A stretch of DNA of 64,000 nucleotides from Desulfobacteraceae bacterium (lineage in GTDB: Bacteria > Desulfobacterota > Desulfobacteria > Desulfobacterales > JACKCP01), in contig JACKCP010000005.1 in the NCBI GenBank assembly GCA_020633955.1, forward strand, positions 1 through 64,000, given 5' to 3'. The notes beneath the pieces are model-generated. The model did not search any database and was not told the DNA's origin. It saw nothing but the letters and a program-made list of their open reading frames with translations. Both the position numbers and the translations under genes were made by a program. This document shows positions 52,396-61,531 of the stretch, in pieces; positions within the stretch are counted from its first letter, which is position 1, and every line of letters begins with the position of its first letter.

Positions 52396-53320
52396 CACCA
52401 AGCCCTGCGTAAGATTCAAAGTCAGGTATTTCCTTCTGGAAAAAATCCCTTACTTTTTTGATTATTGTTTTTTCAACCTGCCTTACCCTTTCCCTTGAAA
52501 TTTCATATTTATCGCCCAGATCCTGCAGGGTAAGCGGTTCATCCGAAAAAAGGCGGTTTTCAAAGATATCCTTTTCTCTTTCGTTCAGAGTCTTGATGAA
52601 TTCCTCAACTTTTTCATGCAAAAGAAGCTTCATTTCCTTATTTGCAAGATCATCTTCAGCGGAGCTTACATTGTCTGTAACAAAAGCCATTCTTTCAGTT
52701 TCAGAGTCATCCTTTACAGGGGTGTTTAAAGAAAGATCCCAGTTATCCAGGCGCTGTTCCATTTCAATTATTTCTTTTTGAGTAACACCAAGCCTGTTGG
52801 AAAGTAATTTTGGCTGAGGGTCAAACCCCTCTTCAATCAGCTTCTGCTTTTCTTTTTTCAGCTTGAAAAAAAGTTTTCTCTGGCCTTGGGTCGTCCCAAT
52901 TTTTACAAGTCTCCAGTTGTCCATGATAAATTTAAGTATGTAGGCCTTTATCCAGAAGGAAGCATAATATGAGAACTTAACTCCCTTATATGGATCAAAT
53001 TTCTGTACAGCCTGCATTAAGCCTATGTTTCCTTCCTGAATAAGATCAAGAAGGTTCTGCATCCATACTTTCTGAAATTCGAGAGCAATTTTGACAACAA
53101 GCCTTAAATTGGAAGTAGCAAGCACAAAAGCTGCGTCAGGATCATTTTCTTCCTGAATTTTTTTTCCAAGTTCAATTTCCTCTTCTCTGGTTAAAAGTTC
53201 ATATCTGCTTATTTCAGACAAATATGCCTGAAGAGGATCTCTCTTGGCAAGCGCATTGCCTGAGCTTTTTAGAACCGGCAGATTTTTTGGATTTTTTTTC
53301 GCTTTTTTTTCGAGAGTCAT
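52385..53320 (-). CDS. rpoH: Heat-shock sigma factor RpoH (sigma-32)
   Basis: A 311-residue sigma-70-family factor. Region 1.2 PLQAYLSEISRYELLTREEE, region 2 NLRLVVKIALEFQ, region 2.2-2.4 DLIQEGNIGLMQAVQKFDPY, and the RpoH box IGTTQGQRKLFFKL fix the assignment. Region 4 contains LTLQDLGDKYEISRERVRQVE, the -35 recognition helix. It directs heat-shock transcription. It overlaps the TPR lipoprotein gene at its 3' end. Confidence 0.94.
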   Translation of the reverse strand: MTLEKKAKKNPKNLPVLKSSGNALAKRDPLQAYLSEISRYELLTREEEIELGKKIQEENDPDAAFVLATSNLRLVVKIALEFQKVWMQNLLDLIQEGNIGLMQAVQKFDPYKGVKFSYYASFWIKAYILKFIMDNWRLVKIGTTQGQRKLFFKLKKEKQKLIEEGFDPQPKLLSNRLGVTQKEIIEMEQRLDNWDLSLNTPVKDDSETERMAFVTDNVSSAEDDLANKEMKLLLHEKVEEFIKTLNEREKDIFENRLFSDEPLTLQDLGDKYEISRERVRQVEKTIIKKVRDFFQKEIPDFESYAGLGDDD

Positions 53321-53465
53321 TTAGCATCCTGATTTATTATTTTTTGAATTTAGAACTATATCCTATTAAACCAAATTGGTAAAGCAAAGTAAAAATATGT
53401 ATGAAAAAAATAAATAAAAGACTTGCAAAGATATTTTTTTTTTGTTAGAAGAGTTTTGTTTTTAA

Positions 53466-53542
<77 letters not shown>

Positions 53543-53550
53543 CATAAAGA

Positions 53551-53625
<75 letters not shown>

Positions 53626-53704
53626 CACTAAAATATCTTTTCCAAAAAAAATTCAAATTTTAAAAATAATCGTTGCTAAAGAAAATATTTGTCTATTAAG
53701 TAAA

Positions 53705-53842
53705 GGTTGAACGAAAACTGCCTTTTTTGACCATTTGTACGTCAGATTGTAAATTTAATTTTCAAAATACTTAATTATAGTAGAGATTGAATTTTTTATT
53801 TTCTTTATTAATGAACAAAAAATTTCAGTTTTCCATCAATCG
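53705..53842 (+). repeat. R2 element
   Basis: The left end GGTTGAACGAAAACTGCC then TTTTTTG and the right end TTTCAGTTTTCCATCAATCG (inverse of CGATTGATGGAAAACTG) are the R2 termini. It fills the gap between the tRNA pair and cysteine synthase; the interior is AT-rich and less conserved. Confidence 0.6.
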
Positions 53843-53890
53843 CTTTTTAGCACACAATTTAATTTTTTATATTTGACTGGAGATTTAACA

Positions 53891-54808
53891 ATGCAATATT
53901 TCACTTCCTTGTTCCACTCAATAGGAAAAACTCCCCTTTTTAAGATTGATGGTCTTCATGACACTGGAAATAATATTTTTGTCAAAGCAGAGTATTTTAA
54001 TCCCCTTGGGAGTGTTAAAGACAGAGCAGCAAGATATATTCTTGAAGGAGGAATAAAAACAGGGCAAATTTATAAAGGAGTCAGGATAGTAGAGCCAACA
54101 AGTGGAAATACGGGAATAGCCCTTGCCGGCCTTTGCAGCGTTTCAGGATATGATATTACTCTTGTCATGCCTTCAAGCATGAGTGTTGAAAGGCAGAAGC
54201 TGCTTAAATATCTGGGCGCGAATCTTGTTCTTACAGACTCTTCACTTGGGATGAAAGGAGCAATAGATTTTGCTTCCAAAATGATTGAAAATAATGAAGC
54301 TGACTTCATGCCGGATCAGTTTTCCAATAAATTTAATGCTATGGCACATTATGAAACAACTGGGCCTGAAATTTATGAGGCACTGGAAGGAAATGTTGAC
54401 AGTTTTGTTGCAGGAGTAGGAACCGGAGGTACAATTACAGGGACAGGGAGTTTTTTAAAAGAAAAAAACAGGAATATAAAAATTGTTGCTGTTGAACCGG
54501 AAAAATCAGCTGTTCTTTCAGGTAAAAAACCTTCTTCACACCTTATTCAGGGAATAGGGGGAGGATTTATTCCTGACCTTTTAGACGTTTCACTTCTTGA
54601 TGAAGTTGTTACAGTATCAGACGAAATGGCTGTTTTTTATGCTAAAAGACTTGCTCTGGAGAAAGGTCTTTTTTGCGGGATATCTTCCGGAGCAGCTGTT
54701 TATGCATCGATTGCCTATTCTGAAAAATATAAAAATCAAAATCTTAATATAGTTACGATTTTGCCAAGCACAGGAGAACGTTATTTAAGTACAGCTCTTT
54801 TTCAGTAA
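53891..54808 (+). CDS. cysK: Cysteine synthase, PLP-dependent
   Basis: A 305-residue O-acetylserine sulfhydrylase. The PLP lysine is Lys43 in GSVKDRAA; the substrate loop PTSGNTG lies near 69; the phosphate-binding loop is GTGGTITGTG; the family C-terminal CGISSGAAVYA is present. It makes cysteine from O-acetylserine and sulfide, a natural sink for sulfide. I chose ATG 53891 with GGAGAT upstream over TTG 53873. CysK or CysM cannot be told apart by eye. Confidence 0.95.
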   Translation: MQYFTSLFHSIGKTPLFKIDGLHDTGNNIFVKAEYFNPLGSVKDRAARYILEGGIKTGQIYKGVRIVEPTSGNTGIALAGLCSVSGYDITLVMPSSMSVERQKLLKYLGANLVLTDSSLGMKGAIDFASKMIENNEADFMPDQFSNKFNAMAHYETTGPEIYEALEGNVDSFVAGVGTGGTITGTGSFLKEKNRNIKIVAVEPEKSAVLSGKKPSSHLIQGIGGGFIPDLLDVSLLDEVVTVSDEMAVFYAKRLALEKGLFCGISSGAAVYASIAYSEKYKNQNLNIVTILPSTGERYLSTALFQ

Positions 54809-54868
54809 AATTAAACCTGAATTGAGCAATTTACAAATATAATAAGCTTAATTCATTGAAAATTTGTT

Positions 54869-55033
54869 GTAGCAGTTCAGTTCAATTTAGAACTGGTGCT
54901 GCATTCTTTCTAAGCTTCATTCCCACTTAAGCTCCAAGGCAGGAGATGGTTTTTTTATCTCCTGTCCGGGAGCTTAAGTGGGAAAAGGTTCAGAAAAAAC
55001 TAAGCAGCAGTTTTGATTTAAACTGAACATTAC
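54869..55033 (+). repeat. R1 element, long palindrome
   Basis: Almost the whole element is a hairpin: arms of about 70 bp (CCCACTTAAGCTCC in the left arm, GGGAGCTTAAGTGGG in the right) around AGGAGAT..ATCTCCT. Ends are GTAGCAGTTCAG and CTGAACATTAC. No exact target duplication. It fills half of the 320-bp gap between cysK and cheX; 55034-55131 shows only the cheX leader. Confidence 0.75.
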
Positions 55034-55131
55034 ATATTGATTATGATAAATCTCAATTGATTTGGGGTTTATTATCTGATAAGTTATCTTTATTTTTATT
55101 CAAATAACAACCAACTTCGGAGAGAACAATA

Positions 55132-55599
55132 ATGAAAGCTGAACTTGTAAACCCTTTCATAACAGCAACGAAAAATGTTCTTGAAACTATGGCATTTATT
55201 AAGGTTACCCCGGGTAAGCCCTATCTGAAGAAAGATTCTACTGCAACAGGAGATGTAAGCAGTATAGTGGGATTGACTGGTTCTCCAAATGGTTCCTTTT
55301 CAATCAGTTTTGAAAAAAAAGTTATTTTAAAAATTGTATCCAATATGTTTGGGGAAGAAATAACGGAATTGAGTGACGATGTTGCAGAAGCAGCCGGCGA
55401 AATTGCCAACATGGTTTCAGGCCAGGCAAGGCAGGAACTTGAGGTTGACGGATATCTGCTTGACGGTTCAATCCCGAGCGTGGTTACAGGTGAGAATCAT
55501 CAGCTTCGGCATATTACTGAAGGTCCAAAAATTGCTGTTCCATTTACCGAAGATGAATCAGGCGGCAACTTTACACTTGAAATCTGTTATGAAAGTTAG
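55132..55599 (+). CDS. cheX: CheX-family CheY-P phosphatase
   Basis: A 155-residue chemotaxis protein. It opens VNPFITATKNVLETMAF, has the CheC/CheX motif with Glu and Asn in AAGEIANMVSGQA (about 83-95), and the beta segments of the family. CheX dimers dephosphorylate CheY-P to reset the flagellar switch. It stands alone; its stop overlaps the convergent unknown gene by 4 nt. It is the only chemotaxis gene in the window. Confidence 0.88.
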   Translation: MKAELVNPFITATKNVLETMAFIKVTPGKPYLKKDSTATGDVSSIVGLTGSPNGSFSISFEKKVILKIVSNMFGEEITELSDDVAEAAGEIANMVSGQARQELEVDGYLLDGSIPSVVTGENHQLRHITEGPKIAVPFTEDESGGNFTLEICYES

Positions 55600-56174
55600 G
55601 GGTTCATCTGATTTTTAATCACATTAAGAAAACCGGTTAATTTTTCTTTTTGTTTCTTATCCATAAAAGGAACAAGTTCTTTTGTATGTATGAGAAGTTT
55701 TTTTAATTCATCAAAATCTGTTTTCTGGAATGGGAAATCTTTCCATTCACTGTTTAGATTGTCAAAGATTTCAATTTTTTTCCATGCCTTTGAATTGATG
55801 GAGGAAAAGCATATCCTCCATTCATTTATGTCTGATTTACATTGTGCTGCAAAATAACATAAGTTTTTGAAGTTTCTTGTTGAAACCCTGCTTATGTTTT
55901 TGTACTGGTTCATTGTGAAAACTTTGACCATGGAAGTATCAATTTCAACCCTTGCCATTCCAAGGGTTTTTATTTCACTTTCCTTTCTGATTCTGAATGT
56001 TTTGTTTGATCTTGAAATTGAGGCAGCAGAATTTTCAAAATCAGTATTTGTGGATAACCATACCCCTGATTTTTCCATTTCTGTAAAACCTGGAGACATA
56101 TGAATTGTTCTGTCCCTTACTATCTGTGAAAGATTAAGTCTTGTTGTATAGTGAAAAACTTTTAATTCATTCAT
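55596..56174 (-). CDS. Unknown protein with HYTT N-terminus
   Basis: A 192-residue protein I cannot assign. It begins FHYTTRLNLSQIVRDRTI and has GVWLSTNTDFENSA near 37-50. Several uncharacterised small families open this way, some of which resemble ADP-ribosyltransferase-like folds, but no catalytic set can be confirmed here. It ends in a Lys-rich helix. It is 13 nt downstream of another unknown gene of similar size, likely co-transcribed, and overlaps cheX convergently by 4 nt. A two-gene toxin-antitoxin or effector pair is possible but speculative. Confidence 0.6.
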   Translation of the reverse strand: MNELKVFHYTTRLNLSQIVRDRTIHMSPGFTEMEKSGVWLSTNTDFENSAASISRSNKTFRIRKESEIKTLGMARVEIDTSMVKVFTMNQYKNISRVSTRNFKNLCYFAAQCKSDINEWRICFSSINSKAWKKIEIFDNLNSEWKDFPFQKTDFDELKKLLIHTKELVPFMDKKQKEKLTGFLNVIKNQMNP

Positions 56175-56186
56175 GGCAGGCCTTAT

Positions 56187-56660
56187 TTAATATTCCGGGC
56201 TGGAATTGAAATAGTTTTTTGCAAATTTGATAAACTGTGCCGGGTTCATAATTTCAGTGTTGTTCATTATAAGTCCCCTTCTTTGCATATTGTTAAGGGG
56301 TTTTCTGGCAAAGGTGTCATCCCCGCCAGAACCTATGGAATCAAAAACAACTTTAAGTCTTACATGAAGAGCCTGTGTAAGTACAAACTTTACATCTTCA
56401 TTTTTTTTGAGAGATTCTATGTATTCATCAATTTTTTTTATATTCTGATCAAGGAAATTTTTTGCTTCTGCATTTTTGGGAGGCAGTGAAAACAGCTGAT
56501 TTACCACAGCTGCTGCAAAAAGCCCAGGTTCTTCAATGTTTTCCTTTATTTCGTTGTTTATTCTTGCATAAAGCCCAAATTTAACCTGATCAATTGCCTT
56601 ATCAATTTTATTGAAAAATCGTATTTTTATTTTTTTGTTAAGCTTGTCCAGTAGTTTCAT
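56187..56660 (-). CDS. Unknown helical protein
   Basis: A 157-residue protein without recognised domains. It is mostly alpha-helical (KFGLYARINNEIKENIEE, NFLDQNIKKIDEYIESLKKN). A region GSGGDDTFARKPLNNMQRRG is loop-like. It is the first gene of a pair with the HYTT protein, preceded by AT-rich DNA. Function unknown. Confidence 0.6.
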   Translation of the reverse strand: MKLLDKLNKKIKIRFFNKIDKAIDQVKFGLYARINNEIKENIEEPGLFAAAVVNQLFSLPPKNAEAKNFLDQNIKKIDEYIESLKKNEDVKFVLTQALHVRLKVVFDSIGSGGDDTFARKPLNNMQRRGLIMNNTEIMNPAQFIKFAKNYFNSSPEY

Positions 56661-56824
56661 CTTTAATCTCCATAAAAAATTATTAGAATTTAGCTATATA
56701 AATTTTAATAATTTATCAAGGAGAGTTTGATTTTTTTTGATTGTAAGAGTTTAAATTTCTGATAGTTTGTTTTGTTTCGGGAGATAAAATATCTTTATTT
56801 CCCAATAATGGTTGAGGAGCTATT

Positions 56825-57520
56825 ATGTCCAAAAAAAAATGGTACGCAGTATTAAAGGGTAAAAAGCCCGGAATCTATGAATCCTGGTTTGGAGAAAATG
56901 GGGCAAAAGTTCAGATTGACGGATTCAAGGGCGCTGTTTTTAAAGGTTTTTTATCCCTTGAGGAGGCAGAAGACTTTATATGCTCTCCCAAAAAAAATAA
57001 TCTAAAAGTTCCAGAAGTTGATTTGGCTGATAATGATTTTATTGTTGTATATACAGACGGAGGATGCATCAATAATCCAGGACCGGGAGGCTTTGGTGCC
57101 GTAATTATAGAAAACGGCAAAATAAAAGAACTTTCCGGCGGAAAAAGGCTTACAACAAACAACCGAATGGAAATGACAGCCTGCATTGAGGCGTTGAAAT
57201 ATTTAAAAAAAGCTTCCAAAAAAATTATTCTTCATACGGATTCAGCCTATATAGCAAATGCTGTAAATAAAGGCTGGTTAAATTCATGGATAAAAAAAAA
57301 CTGGGTAAAATCCGACGGAAAACCTGTGTTGAATCCTGACTTATGGAAGCAAATTTATGAATATCTTCAAATCCTTGATGTTGAGATAAAATGGGTAAAG
57401 GGGCATGCAGGAATAAAATACAATGAAAGGTGTGATGTTCTTGCAAATTCAAATGCAAGAAACAATCCTGTTGAAGTTGATGCATTTTTTGAAAACAATA
57501 TGAATAATGAAAAAAATTAA
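56825..57520 (+). CDS. rnhA: Ribonuclease HI with N-terminal hybrid-binding domain
   Basis: A 231-residue RNase H. The N-terminal domain (about 5-52, KKWYAVLKGKKPGIYESW) is the RNase H hybrid-binding (Caulimovirus-VI-like) domain that holds RNA:DNA hybrids. The catalytic set is Asp78 (YTDGGC), Glu116 (RMEMTA), Asp139 (HTDSAY) and Asp204, with His194 in VKGHAG. It removes RNA from RNA:DNA hybrids. This two-domain form is typical of many bacteria. It is followed directly by an R1 element. Confidence 0.95.
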   Translation: MSKKKWYAVLKGKKPGIYESWFGENGAKVQIDGFKGAVFKGFLSLEEAEDFICSPKKNNLKVPEVDLADNDFIVVYTDGGCINNPGPGGFGAVIIENGKIKELSGGKRLTTNNRMEMTACIEALKYLKKASKKIILHTDSAYIANAVNKGWLNSWIKKNWVKSDGKPVLNPDLWKQIYEYLQILDVEIKWVKGHAGIKYNERCDVLANSNARNNPVEVDAFFENNMNNEKN

Positions 57521-57689
57521 GTAACTGTTCAGTTCAATTTAGAAGGGCTGCTGGATTCTTTCTGAGTCTAATTCTCAATTAAGTTTTCAGGCTGGAGATA
57601 AAGAAATTAATCTTATGAAACCTGTGAAGAAAAAATACAGCATACGTTATGCAAATTGACTTTTTTCCAAGTTTCCAGCTGAATAGTAC
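57521..57689 (+). repeat. R1 element
   Basis: It starts GTAACTGTTCAGTTCAATTT immediately after the rnhA stop codon and ends CTGAATAGTAC at 57689. Interior blocks match the 61532 copy (GCTGGATTCTTTCTGAG, CAGGCTGGAGAT, AATACAGCAT). No exact flanking duplication. The in-frame extension of the methyltransferase gene runs through it and is not real. Confidence 0.8.
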
Positions 57690-57723
57690 ATTTTTTATAA
57701 TTAACTTATTATCTGGTGAAATT

Positions 57724-58296
57724 ATGACTGAAAAAAAATTTGATTCAAAAAAACTTGAAAAGCTTAACAATCCTCAAAGACTGAAGGATATTCCCCCAGA
57801 CTACATAATTGAAAAGCTAAATATTAAAAGTCCTGATGTGATAACTGATATCGGTGCTGGTACAGGTGTTTTCAGCATGGCATTTTGTGAGCATTTGAAC
57901 CCTTCTCTTGTTTATGCCTGTGATCTGTCTGATGTAATGATTGACTGGATAAAGGAAAATGTTAATACCAGGTGTCCAAAAATAATTCCTGTAAAAAATG
58001 AAGAAAATTTTTTACCACTTGATAATGAGATTTCAGATCTTGCTTTTATGATAACCCTTCACCATGAACTTGATAATCCGCTTTTAATTTTAAAAGAAGT
58101 AAACAGAATACTGAAACCTGGGGGGAAATTTTTTATTGTTGACTGGAAAAAAGAGGATATGGCTGAGGGGCCGCCTGAAAAAATAAGGGTTTTCCCTGAA
58201 GAGGCTGCAAGGCAGGCAAAGGAAGCTGGTTTTATTAATGTTTTAGTTTTTAATGATATGGCTAAGCATTTTCTTGTTACAGGTGAGAAGCTGTAA
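57724..58296 (+). CDS. Class I SAM-dependent methyltransferase
   Basis: A 190-residue methyltransferase of the UbiE/Methyltransf_11 type. Motif I is DIGAGTGVFSMAF, the acidic loop is VYACDLSDVMIDW, and motif II-III continues FMITLHHELDNP and LKPGGKFFIVDWKK. The substrate is unknown. ATG 57724 with GGTGA upstream is preferred; a start at 57649 lies in the R1 element. Confidence 0.9.
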   Translation: MTEKKFDSKKLEKLNNPQRLKDIPPDYIIEKLNIKSPDVITDIGAGTGVFSMAFCEHLNPSLVYACDLSDVMIDWIKENVNTRCPKIIPVKNEENFLPLDNEISDLAFMITLHHELDNPLLILKEVNRILKPGGKFFIVDWKKEDMAEGPPEKIRVFPEEAARQAKEAGFINVLVFNDMAKHFLVTGEKL

Positions 58297-58334
58297 TTTT
58301 TTGTAAGTCATATTTTTAATCTGAACTCTTTATC

Positions 58335-58479
58335 TAGTGATTGTCCGAAAACGAGAATTTTTTGTTCAGTTCAAGGAAGATGAAAAATTTAACCGCATGA
58401 ATACATAAAGTATTTTGAGGATTAAATTTTGAATCAGGCTTTAGAACAGACAAAAAAGGCCGCTTTCGTTCAGCAGCTA
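58335..58479 (+). repeat. R2 element, best copy
   Basis: It starts TAGTGATTGTCCGAAAACG, contains GGAAGATGAAAAATTTAACC and GAGGATTAAATTTTGAATC, and ends CGCTTTCGTTCAGCAGCTA, the rough inverse of the start. It lies in the 450-bp gap before the PAS kinase. No clear target duplication. Confidence 0.65.
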
Positions 58480-58580
58480 TGTATCCATTTGGACGGATTT
58501 ACAAAAAGGCTGACTCTTAACATTATATGGCAAATATCTTGTAATGCCCTAAATCTGTCCCTGAAAATTCATTAATTTAA

Positions 58581-58606
58581 AAACCTGAAACCCCCAATTC
58601 AGGTTT
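58581..58606. terminator. Hairpin in the gap before the PAS kinase
   Basis: AAACCTGAA (58581-58589) pairs with TTCAGGTTT (58598-58606) with an 8-nt loop. T-rich on the minus side, so it may be a bidirectional terminator or part of a leader. The remaining DNA to 58749 shows only a GAGGAG ribosome site for the kinase. Confidence 0.4.
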
Positions 58607-58749
58607 AAGTTTGTTTATGACAGTATATTATATTTGATTTCCTTATTTACATATCCATGTTAAAACTATGTTAGTTTTTCCCCTGTTTTTGTATTCATTA
58701 TTTTTATAACTTTAAGTCAGAATTTAATAAACTTAATGAGGAGCCGTTT

Positions 58750-61524
58750 ATGTGCGATAACGAAAGTTCGCATGAAAGACTTCAGGAATATCAGAAAAAA
58801 ATTAAGGAGCTGGAAAAGGAAATAGGGTTTTTAAAGTCTGAAAATATCAGGCTTGAAGCAATTCTGGCTGATCTTGAAACAGGGCTTAGCATGGTCAATA
58901 AGGATTTTACAATAACCTGGGCCAATAATAAAACCTATGAAATTTTATCTGAAACTGATCCTGTTGGAAAAAAATGCCACAAAGTTTTTTCTTTGTCTGA
59001 AACCCCCTGCAGCCCCTGCCCAGTATTTGAATCCTTTAAAACTGGAGAGCCTCAAAGACTTGAAAAATATAACTTACCTCAAAAAAAGTGGTACAGTATT
59101 TTTTCATTGCCTGTAAAGAATTTAAAAGGAGATGTTGAGAGTGTTCTTGAGGCTGTTACAGATATTACAGAATATAAGCAGGCTGAAATTGAGGCTTTGG
59201 AAGAAAAAAAGCTTCTTAACCAGATCATGGAGACAAGCCCTGCAGGAATAGTTGTGGTAGACAAAAACGGTTTTTTTATCAGAGTCAACTCAAGGGCAGA
59301 AGAAATTGCAGGACTTGAAATAAAAGAAATCTATAAAAGATCCTATAATGATCTAAAATGGGAAATTAAAAAAGTTGACGGTACAGATTATCCCCAAGAA
59401 GAGCTTCCCTTTAATCTTGTTAAAAAAAATAAAAAGCCTGTTTTTGGCATTGAACATTCAATAGTAAGGTCTGACGGTAAAAAAATAATTCTTTCAGTCA
59501 ATGCTGCTCCAATTTTTGATAAGAACGGAATGCTTGAGTGTATTGTTTCTGTTATAGAAGATATTTCCGGTTTAAAAAAAGCTTACTCTGAGCTTAGACA
59601 TATTCTTGAAGCTACAACAGATGGAATATGGACATGGGATTTTGTATCTGGTGAATTATTTTTCAGCTCTAAGTATTATACAATGCTTGGATATGAAGAT
59701 AATGAATTTGCTCCAGGCTATGAAAACTGGATAAATCTTATTCATCCTGATGACAGGGAATCTGCAATAAAAACCTCCGAAGAATACCTTAAAAATAAAC
59801 CTGAAAATTATGAAAATGAATTCAGACTGAAAACCAAAACTGGTGAATACAAATGGATCAAGGCAAGGGCTAAAGTAACTGAATGGGATGGAAACGGCAA
59901 TCCCGTTTATATGATCGGAAGTCATGAGGATATTACACAAAGAAAAAGATCAGAAATCCTTTTGGAAGACAGTAAAAAAAGACTGAGCCTGGCTCTTTTT
60001 GGAGGAGGTCTTGGTGTCTGGGACTGGAATTTTGAAACAGGAGAATATTTTTTCGATGAATACTGGGCTTCAATGAAAGGTTACAGCCCCTGTGATCTTG
60101 TGCCCAATCTGGAAACATGGAAAAAACTGATTCATCCGGAAGATTTCCCATCTCTTATGGAGCGTTTTAATTCCCATTTAAAAGGTCTTACAGAATTTTA
60201 TGAAGCAGAGTACAGAATGAAAAGAAAAGACGGAACCTGGATCTGGATATTAAGTAAAGGGAAAGTCTTTGAAAAAGATAAGGCTGGAAATCCATTACGT
60301 GCATGTGGAACCCACCAGGATATTACAGAAAAAAAGGAATATGAGAAAAAACAGGCTAATCTTGAAAAAAGGCTTCAGCATTTATACAAAATGGAGGCTC
60401 TTGGTGCTTTAGCCGGAGGAATAGCCCATGATTTCAATAATATTCTTGTACCAATTGTCGGATTGTCTGAAATGCTTATGGAAGATTTTCCTGAAGACAG
60501 TGAACATTATTCCTATTCAAGGGAAATATTCAAATCAGGGATGCGGGGAAGTGAACTTGTAAAACAGATCCTTGCTTTCAGCAGACAGTCGGAATCAGAA
60601 ACTATTCCAGTTAAATTTCAGAGTATAATTAATGATACTGTAAAACTTGCCAGAGCAACTGTCCCTTCAAGTATTGATATTAAAACAAATATTGATAAAA
60701 AATGCGGTTATATAAATGGAAATCCCACCCAGCTGCATCAGATAGTAATGAATCTTATTGTTAATGCATACCATGCAATTGAATCTGGCAATGGAATAAT
60801 TTCACTTGGCCTGATTCAAAAATATCTTGACGGGGATAACCTGCCGGGTGTTTCAATGGCTCCGGGTGAATATGCCGTTTTTACAGTTGAGGATACAGGG
60901 AAAGGCATTTCTTCTGATATCATGGATAAAATATTTGATCCTTATTTTACAACAAAGGGTAATGATAAAGGAACAGGACTTGGGCTTTCGGTTATTCAGG
61001 GTATTGTGGATGAATTCAAGGGATGTATAAATGTTAACAGCGAAACTGGAAAGGGCTCGGTTTTTACTGTTTACCTTCCTGTAGTACAAAAAGATGTAAA
61101 TATTAAAAATGAATCCGGCGAAGATCCTGAACCAGAGCCAAAAGGCACTGAAAATATTCTTTTTATTGATGATGAATCTCCAATAACTAATATTTCAAAA
61201 GCGACCTTGGAAAGACTTGGTTACAAAGTAACTGCATTTAATAACAGTATGGAAGCACTTGAGCTTTTCAGAAAAAAAAATGAAGAATTTGATCTTGTGA
61301 TTACAGATATGAACATGCCTGAAATTACAGGTCTTGAGCTTGCAGTGGAAGTCAATTTTATAAAACCGGGATTTCCTGTAATTATTTGTACTGGATTCAG
61401 CGAAAGAATAGATTCTGAAAAAGCTTATGATCTGGGTATTAAGGGGTTTTTGAAAAAGCCTGTAGTAAAATCTGAAATGGCAAAAGAGGTAAGAAGGGTT
61501 CTTGATAATTCAAAAAAATCCTGA
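58750..61524 (+). CDS. Hybrid PAS histidine kinase with receiver
   Basis: A 924-residue cytoplasmic sensor. An N-terminal coiled coil (1-35) leads into PAS1 (about 38-140; contains ETPCSPCPV), PAS2 (about 150-275), PAS3 (about 283-400) and PAS4 (about 405-525), with PAC-type ends (GSHEDITQRKR, GTHQDITEKKE). The kinase has His560 in GGIAHDFNN and ATPase motifs NLIVNAYHAIE, DTGKGIS and GTGLGLSV. A C-terminal receiver (about 797-920) carries Asp853 in VITDMNMPE. It lacks transmembrane helices. GAGGAG precedes the ATG. It probably phosphorelays to a partner; the next receiver is in the partial gene at the window end. Confidence 0.93.
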   Translation: MCDNESSHERLQEYQKKIKELEKEIGFLKSENIRLEAILADLETGLSMVNKDFTITWANNKTYEILSETDPVGKKCHKVFSLSETPCSPCPVFESFKTGEPQRLEKYNLPQKKWYSIFSLPVKNLKGDVESVLEAVTDITEYKQAEIEALEEKKLLNQIMETSPAGIVVVDKNGFFIRVNSRAEEIAGLEIKEIYKRSYNDLKWEIKKVDGTDYPQEELPFNLVKKNKKPVFGIEHSIVRSDGKKIILSVNAAPIFDKNGMLECIVSVIEDISGLKKAYSELRHILEATTDGIWTWDFVSGELFFSSKYYTMLGYEDNEFAPGYENWINLIHPDDRESAIKTSEEYLKNKPENYENEFRLKTKTGEYKWIKARAKVTEWDGNGNPVYMIGSHEDITQRKRSEILLEDSKKRLSLALFGGGLGVWDWNFETGEYFFDEYWASMKGYSPCDLVPNLETWKKLIHPEDFPSLMERFNSHLKGLTEFYEAEYRMKRKDGTWIWILSKGKVFEKDKAGNPLRACGTHQDITEKKEYEKKQANLEKRLQHLYKMEALGALAGGIAHDFNNILVPIVGLSEMLMEDFPEDSEHYSYSREIFKSGMRGSELVKQILAFSRQSESETIPVKFQSIINDTVKLARATVPSSIDIKTNIDKKCGYINGNPTQLHQIVMNLIVNAYHAIESGNGIISLGLIQKYLDGDNLPGVSMAPGEYAVFTVEDTGKGISSDIMDKIFDPYFTTKGNDKGTGLGLSVIQGIVDEFKGCINVNSETGKGSVFTVYLPVVQKDVNIKNESGEDPEPEPKGTENILFIDDESPITNISKATLERLGYKVTAFNNSMEALELFRKKNEEFDLVITDMNMPEITGLELAVEVNFIKPGFPVIICTGFSERIDSEKAYDLGIKGFLKKPVVKSEMAKEVRRVLDNSKKS

Positions 61525-61531
61525 ATTTTTT

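Noticed and set aside
57649..57723. N-terminal extension of the methyltransferase
   Set aside because: It is translated from the R1 repeat and is absent from the conserved domain; ATG 57724 has its own ribosome site.
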